Assembly (NCBI GenBank): GCA_946183715.1
Contig: CAMHDB010000069.1
Span: forward strand, 1-8,867
Direction of reading: 5' to 3'
DNA: 8,867 bases
Source of the DNA: an uncultured Oscillibacter sp.
Lineage (GTDB): Bacteria; Bacillota; Clostridia; Oscillospirales; Oscillospiraceae
Positions 1 through 5,757 of this stretch are shown piece after piece. The notes under the pieces are model-generated. The model was not told the origin of the DNA, ran no database searches, and saw only the letters and a list, made by a program, of their open reading frames with translations. Made by a program: the position numbers and the translations under genes. Numbering within the stretch: position 1 is the stretch's first letter; every line of letters starts with the position of its first letter.

Positions 1-783
1 CTCGGCGTCATGCTCACCTGCAACCAGTACGAGGGCGGCTACTACTCCGCGAAAGAGGCGGCCATCATCTCCACGACCTTTTCGGCGGTGTCGATTACGT
101 TCAGCCTCGTGATTCTGAACCAAGTGGGCCTGACGCAGTATTTCGGCGTCTACTACCTGATTATTTGCGCGGTGGGCGTACTCTGCGCGATTATATGTCC
201 GCGTATCCCGCCGCTGTCCCGCAAGGAGAACAGTTACCTGATAGAAGGACGGGCTATGGAAGAAACATTACCCCCGGAGTACAAGAACGCCCGCGAATAC
301 GGCCTCGCCCTTGCCATGAAGCGCGTTTCTGAACACCGGGGAGTAGGGGAATTTTTCGCAAGCGGCCTGAAAAACTGCCTGAGCATGTGGTTCGGCGTCC
401 TGCCGACGGTGATGTGTATCGGCACCGTCGCGCTGATTCTCTCGAACTACACCCCCATTTTCCAGTACCTCGGCATTCCCTTTATGCCGCTCTTGAATCT
501 GCTACAAGTCCCGGACGCCGCCGCCGCGTCGTCTACGCTCATTATCGGTTTCGCGGACATGTTCACGCCCTCGGTGATTATCGCGGGCAGCGGCGCGCCG
601 GACATTACACGCTTTATTGTGGCTGTGATTTCCGTGACGCAGGTACTGTTTCTGGACGAAGTCGGCGGACTGATTCTCGGGTCGAAACTCCCGATTAATC
701 TGCCGGAACTGTTTCTCATCTTTCTGGAACGTACCATTATTAGTCTGCTGGTCGTCTGCCCGGTTGCCCATTTGATTTTCTGA
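1..783 (+). CDS. YjiH-family / nucleoside-recognition (Gate) domain membrane protein, 3' part
   Basis: This is the C-terminal 260 residues of an integral membrane protein. The frame is open to the left edge, so the true start lies outside the window and the ATG at 10 is just an internal Met. Counting from that Met, hydrophobic segments lie roughly at residues 20-40, 44-63, 124-147, 172-195, 200-217 and 231-255, with a polar, charged loop at about 68-115 between the two halves. The segment IIGFADMFTPSVIIAGSG and the later phrase FLDEVGGLILGSK resemble YjiH-like proteins carrying the Gate (nucleoside recognition) domain. Family members are thought to be transporters or membrane gates, but substrates are mostly unproven, so I assign no substrate. 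It ends in TGA at 781-783, only 2 bp before the stop of the convergent ATPase gene, leaving no room for a dedicated terminator. Family assignment is fairly sure; function is not. Confidence 0.75.
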   Translation, partial: LGVMLTCNQYEGGYYSAKEAAIISTTFSAVSITFSLVILNQVGLTQYFGVYYLIICAVGVLCAIICPRIPPLSRKENSYLIEGRAMEETLPPEYKNAREYGLALAMKRVSEHRGVGEFFASGLKNCLSMWFGVLPTVMCIGTVALILSNYTPIFQYLGIPFMPLLNLLQVPDAAAASSTLIIGFADMFTPSVIIAGSGAPDITRFIVAVISVTQVLFLDEVGGLILGSKLPINLPELFLIFLERTIISLLVVCPVAHLIF

Positions 784-785
784 TA

Positions 786-2672
786 CTACAGTTTCTCTAC
801 CATCAGACAGCGCATGGCGTTGAGTACGGCGAGAACCATCACGCCGACATCGGCGGCAATCGCAAGCCACATATTCCCCGCCCCGACGGCGACGAGTAAC
901 AGACAGGCCGCCTTGACCGACAACGAAAAGACGATGTTTTCCCGCACAATCCGGAGGCACTTTCGCGCAATCCGGATAGCGGTTGCAATTTTCAGCGGGT
1001 CGTCGTCCATGAGCACCACGTCGGCGGCCTCGATTGCGGCGTCGGAGCCGAGCGCCCCCATAGCGATTCCCACGTCGGCGCGGGAAAGTACGGGCGCGTC
1101 GTTGATTCCGTCGCCCACGAACGCGAATTTCTCCCCCGGCTTGCAGGCCTTCAGCAGTTCTTCGGCGCAGTCGACTTTCTCGGCGGGGAGAAGTCCGGCG
1201 CGGTAGTCGGCGATGCCGAGTTCCGACGCCGTGCGCGCCGCGACCGCTTCGGCGTCGCCGGTGAGCATGACAATCTTTTCCACGCCCGCGCGGCGCAGGG
1301 CCGACACCGCCCCCGCCGCGTGTTCTTTGAGTTCGTCCGATACCACGATGTGCCCGGCGTATTCGCCCCCGACGCCCATATGCAGAATTGTCCCGGGGTG
1401 GTGGCAGGGCCGGAAGTCCACGCCCAGCCGCTCCATCAATTTTTCGTTGCCCACGGCGACTTCCACGCCGTCGACAGTCGCCGTGACGCCCTCCCCGCCG
1501 CGCTCCCGTATCTCCGTGACGCGGTTCCGGTCGGGCGTCTTTCCGTAGGCGGCCCGCAAACTCCGGCTGATGGGGTGGGAAGACGCGCATTCGGCGTGGG
1601 CGGCGTATTCTAACAGCGCGCCCTCGTCCATCGACGGGTAGTGGACGCCCGTCACGTTGAAACTGCCTTTCGTCATAGTCCCGGTCTTGTCAAACGCGAC
1701 CACGCGCACGGCGGCGAGGGTTTCGAGGTAGTTGGCGCCCTTGACGAGAATCCCCCGGTGGCTGGCCCCGCCGATTCCCGCGAAAAAGCTCAGCGGAATA
1801 CTGATGACCAGCGCGCACGGACAGCTAATCACGAGAAACGCGCAGGCTCGGAATATCCACGTTGCCCACGCGCTGCCGGAACCCGTCAGTGTCAGGAACA
1901 GCGGCGGCACGATTGCCAGCGCGAGCGCGGCGTAGCAGACGCAGGGCGTATACCAGCGCGCGAAACGGGCGATGAAGGTCTCGGACTTCGCTTTCCGGGC
2001 GACGGCGTTTTCCACGAGGTCGAGGATTTTGGACGCCGTCGACTCGTCGAACTCCTTCGTAGTCCGGACTTTCAGGACGCCGTTCATATTCACGCAACCG
2101 CTCAGGATTTCGTCACCCGGGCCGATATCGCGCAAGGCGCTTTCGCCTGTCAGGGCGCTTGCGTTCAGAGACGAATAGCCCTCCACAACCACGCCGTCAA
2201 GCGGCACTTTCTCCCCGGGCTGTACGACTATCGTACTCCCCACGGGAATTTCGTCGGGTTCCGTGCGCGTCAAAGTACCGTCGGCTTCCAGATTGGCGTA
2301 ATCGGGGCGGATGTCCATCAGGGCCGTGATGTTGCGGCGGCTCCGGCCCACGGCGTAACTCTGGAACAGTTCGCCGACTTGGTAGAGTACCATGACGGCG
2401 GCCCCCTCGGCGTACTCCCCCAGCACAATCGCGCCGGCTGTCGCCACGGTCATGAGGAAATTTTCGTCGAACACGCGACGGTTCCGGATTCCCAAAAAGG
2501 CCTTGCGGAGAACGTCGTACCCCGCGAGCAGGTAGGGAATCAGGAAGAGCGCAAAGAGTACGGCGGGGGGCGCGTACACGGGAAGAAGGCCCTCGGAAAT
2601 CAGGTAGAGCGGGACGAAAAAGACCGCCGCCGCGACGATACGCGTCAGGAGCAGTTTCTGCTTCCGGTTCAT
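786..2672 (-). CDS. cadA: Zn/Cd/Pb-exporting P1B-type ATPase without N-terminal HMA domain
   Basis: A 628-residue inner-membrane pump that would use ATP to expel divalent soft metals (Zn, Cd, Pb). In order: hydrophobic N-terminal helices (about 8-55), helices at about 70-105, actuator domain with TGES at 175-178, helices at about 243-262 and 272-300 with the metal-path motif CPC at 284-286, the phosphorylation motif DKTGT with Asp328, the P1B-specific His-Pro pair 366-367 in the ATP-binding domain, TGD at 471-473, GDGINDAP at 520-527, and two last helices. Lys587 and Asp608 in those last helices have the same 21-residue spacing as the metal-site pair K693/D714 of ZntA, which favours Zn/Cd/Pb over Cu. 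It starts directly with membrane helices; the usual HMA domain is encoded by the separate gene just upstream. An AAAGGAGG site at 2680-2687 sits 7 nt before the ATG. The family call is very sure; the exact metal is inferred. Confidence 0.95.
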   Translation of the reverse strand: MNRKQKLLLTRIVAAAVFFVPLYLISEGLLPVYAPPAVLFALFLIPYLLAGYDVLRKAFLGIRNRRVFDENFLMTVATAGAIVLGEYAEGAAVMVLYQVGELFQSYAVGRSRRNITALMDIRPDYANLEADGTLTRTEPDEIPVGSTIVVQPGEKVPLDGVVVEGYSSLNASALTGESALRDIGPGDEILSGCVNMNGVLKVRTTKEFDESTASKILDLVENAVARKAKSETFIARFARWYTPCVCYAALALAIVPPLFLTLTGSGSAWATWIFRACAFLVISCPCALVISIPLSFFAGIGGASHRGILVKGANYLETLAAVRVVAFDKTGTMTKGSFNVTGVHYPSMDEGALLEYAAHAECASSHPISRSLRAAYGKTPDRNRVTEIRERGGEGVTATVDGVEVAVGNEKLMERLGVDFRPCHHPGTILHMGVGGEYAGHIVVSDELKEHAAGAVSALRRAGVEKIVMLTGDAEAVAARTASELGIADYRAGLLPAEKVDCAEELLKACKPGEKFAFVGDGINDAPVLSRADVGIAMGALGSDAAIEAADVVLMDDDPLKIATAIRIARKCLRIVRENIVFSLSVKAACLLLVAVGAGNMWLAIAADVGVMVLAVLNAMRCLMVEKL

Positions 2673-2700
2673 GGGAACGCCTCCTTTCCACGGGGACGGC

Positions 2701-2919
2701 TCACAGGTAGATTTCGCAGTCGGCCTCGACCTTGCGGCAGTTGTCGCGCACGCGCGGCATGACTTCCGCCGCGTCCGCGCCGTCCTCGAACTCGACCTTC
2801 ATTTTCAGCGTCATGAAGCTGACCGTACAGTCCTTGACGCCCCCGGTACGCTTCGCGGCCTCTTCCATCAGGTTCGCGCAGTTGGCACAGTCCACGTCGA
2901 TTTTGTAAGTCTTTTTCAT
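2701..2919 (-). CDS. Small HMA-domain metal-binding protein (metallochaperone-like)
   Basis: A free-standing heavy-metal-associated domain of 72 residues. The metal-binding loop is DCANC at residues 10-14, with Cys11 and Cys14 as ligands; the Asp before the first Cys is typical of the Zn/Cd/Pb-binding HMA domains of ZntA/CadA rather than the copper type. The rest fits the beta-alpha-beta-beta-alpha-beta ferredoxin-like fold, and there are extra cysteines at 31, 61 and 68. It is cytoplasmic, with no signal peptide. Its stop is 28 nt upstream of the ATPase ATG, so the two are co-transcribed, and it presumably delivers metal to, or stands in for, the missing N-terminal domain of that pump. It is the first gene behind a consensus promoter and operator. 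A GGAGGG ribosome binding site at 2927-2932 lies 7 nt before the ATG. Confidence 0.9.
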   Translation of the reverse strand: MKKTYKIDVDCANCANLMEEAAKRTGGVKDCTVSFMTLKMKVEFEDGADAAEVMPRVRDNCRKVEADCEIYL

Positions 2920-2936
2920 GTCCAGTCCCTCCGTAA

Positions 2937-2948
2937 GTTCATTTGAAC
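2937..2948. promoter_or_regulatory. Secondary TTCA/TGAA half-site pair beside the main operator
   Basis: GTTCA (2937-2941) and TGAAC (2944-2948) form an inverted repeat with a 2-bp centre. It overlaps the promoter-distal arm of the main operator and lies just upstream of the HMA ribosome binding site. It uses the same half-site vocabulary as the main repeat, so it may be an auxiliary repressor site. It is short and could be chance. Confidence 0.35.
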
Positions 2949-2971
2949 ATATGAAACATTGTTCATATGTT
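2946..2971. promoter_or_regulatory. Inverted-repeat operator, ArsR/SmtB 12-2-12 layout
   Basis: Arms AACATATGAA (2946-2955) and TTCATATGTT (2962-2971) are perfect reverse complements around the 6-bp centre ACATTG. Read as 12-2-12, 10 of the 12 pairs match. This resembles the TGAA...TTCA operators bound by ArsR/SmtB metal-sensing repressors such as SmtB, ZiaR and CadC. It lies from about +4 to +29 relative to the predicted minus-strand start site, immediately after the -10 box, as expected for a repressor that leaves when metal binds. In the transcript the same repeat could fold into a hairpin, so an RNA role cannot be excluded. No regulator gene is encoded in the window. Confidence 0.75.
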
Positions 2972-2981
2972 TGCGAAATTC

Positions 2982-3010
2982 ATTATAGTACGCCCGCGCG
3001 GGAATGTCAA
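2982..3010 (-). promoter_or_regulatory. Consensus sigma-A promoter of the HMA-ATPase operon
   Basis: On the minus strand a perfect -35 TTGACA (3010-3005) and a perfect -10 TATAAT (2987-2982) are separated by exactly 17 bp. The expected start of transcription is near 2975, giving a leader of about 55 nt before the HMA ATG. The 17-bp spacing argues against a MerR-type activator (ZntR/CueR need 19-20 bp) and suggests a strong promoter held off by a repressor. The spacer contains the 10-bp palindrome CCCGCGCGGG at 2993-3002. Confidence 0.88.
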
Positions 3011-3068
3011 TACATAAGTTGTATTTGGCCTTCCGCCCTTACGGATTGCGATTTTTTGATTTAGAGGC

Positions 3069-3097
3069 TTTACAGGGCTGGAAAAAAGTGATATACT
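3069..3097 (+). promoter_or_regulatory. Probable sigma-A promoter of the minD-to-larC operon
   Basis: A -35 TTTACA (3069-3074) and a -10 TATACT (3092-3097) are separated by 17 bp on the plus strand. Each differs from consensus by one base. Transcription would start near 3104, about 43 nt before the minD-like ATG. No other promoter of similar quality was noticed in the narrow gaps downstream, so this is the likely main promoter for the whole plus-strand gene row. There is no T-box or other long leader between it and the first gene. Confidence 0.7.
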
Positions 3098-3146
3098 GTA
3101 TTGTAATTTTTATTCAGTAATTTTAGTAAATAAATGGGGGTTCAGG

Positions 3147-3902
3147 ATGCCGTACCAAGGTATCTGTATCGGGTTCGTGTCGGGCAAGGGCGGCACGGGG
3201 AAAACGTGCCTGCTGGCCGGAATCGGGGCCGCGCTGGCGGGTGCCGGACACAAAACGCTATGCGTGGACTGTGACACGACGTTCCGCAATCTCGACCTTG
3301 CGATGGGACTGTCGGAACTGGCCCTGATGGACTTTTCCGACGTGATTTCGGGGCGCTGTACGCTGGAGGACGCCGCCGTAGAGCACCCCGCGCGCCCCGG
3401 ACTGTTCCTGCTCAACGCGCCCGTCCGCGGCGGCGATACCGTCACGCCGACCGAGATGAACGCGCTCGCCGCGCATATCCGGCACAACTTCGACTTTTGC
3501 CTGATGGACGCGCCGCCCGGTATGGGGGAAGGCTTTTTCCTTGTCAAGGGCGCGGCGGAGCGTATCCTGCTAGTCGCGGAGATGAACCCGCTTTCCGTGC
3601 GCGACGCCCAGCGCATCGTGACAGAACTGGACGCCTTCCCGCCCGGCGACGCACACTTGATTGTCAACCGTGTACGGCGTTCGCCGTTCCGGAGGGCGGA
3701 AATCACCGTCGACGACATCATGGACGCCGTGGGCCTGCCGCTTGCCGGACTGGTTCCCGAGGACGAAGCAGTATCCGTGGCACTGCGGCGCGGTGTGCCC
3801 GTCACGTTATCGAAACCGGAAAGCGCGGCGGCCCGCGCCTGTAAGAATATCGCCCGCCGCGTCGCCGGGGAGGCCGTCCCTCTATCCTGTTTGTACCGAT
3901 AA
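3147..3902 (+). CDS. minD: MinD/ParA-family P-loop ATPase (MinD-like)
   Basis: A 251-residue deviant-Walker ATPase. The deviant Walker A is SGKGGTGKT at residues 12-20, with both signature lysines, Lys14 and Lys19. Switch I is DCDTTFRNLDL at 41-51, close to the DTDxGLRNLDL of MinD. Switch II is DAPPG at 121-125, and INR-like LIVNRVRR is at 171-178. These features favour MinD over chromosome ParA or plasmid partition proteins. MinD dimers bind ATP and membrane and help place the division septum. No obvious amphipathic membrane-targeting helix with a bulky basic/hydrophobic tip is visible at the C-terminus (it ends AVPLSCLYR), and neither minC nor minE is adjacent, so a role in division is inferred only. 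The start follows a GGGGG-type site at 3136-3140, weaker than those of its neighbours. It is the first gene behind the 3069-3097 promoter, 29 nt upstream of the next gene. Confidence 0.82.
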   Translation: MPYQGICIGFVSGKGGTGKTCLLAGIGAALAGAGHKTLCVDCDTTFRNLDLAMGLSELALMDFSDVISGRCTLEDAAVEHPARPGLFLLNAPVRGGDTVTPTEMNALAAHIRHNFDFCLMDAPPGMGEGFFLVKGAAERILLVAEMNPLSVRDAQRIVTELDAFPPGDAHLIVNRVRRSPFRRAEITVDDIMDAVGLPLAGLVPEDEAVSVALRRGVPVTLSKPESAAARACKNIARRVAGEAVPLSCLYR

Positions 3903-3931
3903 GCACACCACAGTCAAGGAGGTCTGTCTGC

Positions 3932-4345
3932 ATGAATATCGCGCTCATGGCACACGATAACAAGAAGGAACTTATGGTACAGTTCTGCACCGCCTACGCC
4001 GGGATTCTCTCCCAGCACAACCTCTACGCGACCAACACGACCGGACATCAGGTGTCCGAGGCCACCGGCCTGCGCGTACACTGCTTTTTGACCTACGCCC
4101 ACGGCGGAAACCAGCAGATTGGCGCGCGTATCGCCTACAACGAGTTCGACATGGTGCTGTTCTTCAACGACCCCACGCAAACCAATATGGCCGGGGAAGT
4201 GAGCTACATTTCCCGCCTCTGCGACATGAGCAACATTCCCTTCGCCAGCAACATCGCCACGGCGGAAATGCTGGTACTGGGCCTCTCGCGCGGCGATTTG
4301 GACTGGAGGAGCATCGTCAATCCATCTACGCGCCCGATTGCCTGA
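3932..4345 (+). CDS. mgsA: Methylglyoxal synthase homologue with altered active site
   Basis: At 137 residues it has the length and order of methylglyoxal synthase, which converts dihydroxyacetone phosphate to methylglyoxal and phosphate. Conserved marks are AHD (7-9), Lys12, the phosphate-loop phrase YATNTTG (32-38), GGNQQIGA (58-65), FFNDP (77-81) and SNIATAE (106-112). Several catalytic positions differ from E. coli and B. subtilis MgsA: the base Asp71 is Asn60 (codon AAC, 4109-4111), the second Asp101 aligns with Glu89 (GAA, 4196-4198), the His98 region PHxPDV is shortened and lacks a His, and the SGP before GGDQQ reads TYA. The reading frame is intact and has an excellent AAGGAGGT site (3916-3923, 8-nt spacing), so it is expressed rather than decayed. 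The MGS fold is certain. Whether it makes methylglyoxal is doubtful; a changed or regulatory role is possible. Confidence 0.88.
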   Translation: MNIALMAHDNKKELMVQFCTAYAGILSQHNLYATNTTGHQVSEATGLRVHCFLTYAHGGNQQIGARIAYNEFDMVLFFNDPTQTNMAGEVSYISRLCDMSNIPFASNIATAEMLVLGLSRGDLDWRSIVNPSTRPIA

Positions 4346-4363
4346 CGCCGGAAAGGAGTATTT

Positions 4364-5728
4364 ATGGCCACTGTAAAGCCCCGGACGCTGTCCGGTTTCA
4401 TGGAACTGCTCCCCCCGCCGCAACAGCAGATGGAGCGGATTCTGGAAATCCTCCGCCGTACTTACGCCCTGTACGGCTTCACCCCGCTGGATACGCCCCT
4501 CATGGAGGCGGCGGAAGTCCTGCTCGCGAAAGGCGGCGGGGAGACCGAAAAGCAGATTTACCGTTTCCAGAAGGGCGACGCCGACTTGGCGCTCCGCTTC
4601 GACTTGACGGTACCGCTTGCGAAATACGTCGCCCTGCACAGTCATGAACTGTCCTTCCCGTTCCGGCGGTACCAGATTGGCAAAGTCTATCGGGGCGAAC
4701 GCGCACAGCGCGGGCGTTTCCGCGAGTTCTATCAGGCCGACATCGACATCATCGGCGACGGCGTGCTGTCGGTCGTCAATGACGCCGAGATTCCGTCCAT
4801 CATCTACCGCACGTTCTCCGCGCTGGGACTGCGAAAGTTCCATATCCGCGTGAACAACCGCAAGATTCTCAACGGCTTCTACGAAATGCAGGGCCTGACG
4901 GAGCAATCCGCCGACATCATGCGCACCGTCGACAAGCTCGACAAAATCGGCCCCGACAAAGTACGGGCCATCCTGACCGACGATTTCTCCGTAGCGCCGG
5001 AGAAAGTCGCCGCCGTACTCGACTTTCTGTCGCTGTCGGAGAAGGCCGCCGACAGCGCCGCCGTACTCGATTCGCTGGAAGCGTACCGGGCGGGGAATCC
5101 GCTGTTCGACGCCGGCCTCGACGAACTGCGCACCGTGACACGTTACTTGGACAGTTTCGGCGTCCCGGGAGACCATTTCAAGGTCGACTTGACCATCGCG
5201 CGCGGCCTCGACTACTATACCGGGACGGTGTACGAAACCACGCTCGACGAGTACCCGGAAATCGGCTCGGTGTGCTCCGGCGGGCGCTACGACAATCTCG
5301 CGGCCTACTACACCGACCGTAAACTCCCCGGCGTGGGCATTTCCATCGGCCTGACGCGCCTTTTCTACATCCTGCAAGAAAGGGGACTGCTCAACGCCGA
5401 CCTGCCCACGGCCCCGGCGGACGTGCTCGTACTGCCCATGACGGACGACCTGTCCCCGGCTATCGCGCTGGCGACGACGTTCCGGGAAAACGGCCTGCGG
5501 GTACAGCTCTACTGCGAGGGCGGGAAGTTCAAGAAGAAAGTGGGCTACGCCGACAGGTTACGCATTCCCTACGCGGTGTTCATGGGGGAGGACGAAATCC
5601 GGGACGGCGTGGTGACATGCAAGGATATGTCGAGCGGGGAGCAGACGACGCTTTCCTCCGCCGCGACGCTGGAGCGTATCAAGGCGGGACTTGCGCGGCG
5701 CGAATCGGGCCGTATCATTCTGGGATAG
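4364..5728 (+). CDS. hisS: Histidyl-tRNA synthetase
   Basis: A complete 454-residue class II synthetase that charges tRNA-His with histidine in the cytoplasm. Visible elements: N-terminal phrase LSGFMELLP (9-17), DTPLME of the motif 1 region (43-48), DLTVPLA (80-86), motif 2 from about 100 to 131 with Arg110 and the phrase REFYQADIDIIG (120-131), the HisRS signature RGLDYYTG (280-287) whose Arg280 matches the catalytic Arg of E. coli HisRS, GGRYDNL (306-312), motif 3 GVGISIGLTRL (323-333), and a C-terminal anticodon-binding domain from about 350. The motif 2 phrase is nearer to the REFYQ form of eukaryotic HisRS than to the RQFHQ form of E. coli. An AAAGGAG site at 4352-4358 precedes the ATG by 5 nt, and the gap from the mgsA stop is 18 nt. 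In many Firmicutes hisS is followed directly by aspS; here an mrr gene lies between them. Confidence 0.97.
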   Translation: MATVKPRTLSGFMELLPPPQQQMERILEILRRTYALYGFTPLDTPLMEAAEVLLAKGGGETEKQIYRFQKGDADLALRFDLTVPLAKYVALHSHELSFPFRRYQIGKVYRGERAQRGRFREFYQADIDIIGDGVLSVVNDAEIPSIIYRTFSALGLRKFHIRVNNRKILNGFYEMQGLTEQSADIMRTVDKLDKIGPDKVRAILTDDFSVAPEKVAAVLDFLSLSEKAADSAAVLDSLEAYRAGNPLFDAGLDELRTVTRYLDSFGVPGDHFKVDLTIARGLDYYTGTVYETTLDEYPEIGSVCSGGRYDNLAAYYTDRKLPGVGISIGLTRLFYILQERGLLNADLPTAPADVLVLPMTDDLSPAIALATTFRENGLRVQLYCEGGKFKKKVGYADRLRIPYAVFMGEDEIRDGVVTCKDMSSGEQTTLSSAATLERIKAGLARRESGRIILG

Positions 5729-5757
5729 GGGGACGGTGACGGAAAGGAGCGGTTTCT

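Noticed and set aside
502..1590. 362-codon minus-strand frame in another register of the ATPase, crossing into the YjiH-like gene
   Set aside because: Its product is extremely Arg-rich, typical of a frame-shifted reading of GC-rich codons, and it overlaps the true ATPase frame on the same strand.
1641..2762. 373-codon plus-strand frame opposite the P-type ATPase
   Set aside because: It is a shadow of a certain gene. The translation is rich in Arg, His and Gly with no recognisable domain, and it runs across the real gene boundary into the HMA gene.
2982..3010. MerR/ZntR-type activated promoter
   Set aside because: MerR-type promoters have a 19-20 bp spacer with the dyad inside it. This spacer is 17 bp, and the main dyad lies downstream of the -10 box.
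2920..3146. Small RNA or extra small gene in the divergent intergenic region
   Set aside because: The region is accounted for by two divergent promoters, an operator and two leaders. No stable hairpin followed by a T-run and no small frame with a ribosome binding site was found.
3914..5377. 487-codon open frame on the minus strand opposite mgsA and hisS
   Set aside because: It is the antisense of two certain genes in high-GC DNA. Its product is Val/Gly/Arg-rich without family motifs, and spans an intergenic gap without a matching ribosome binding site.
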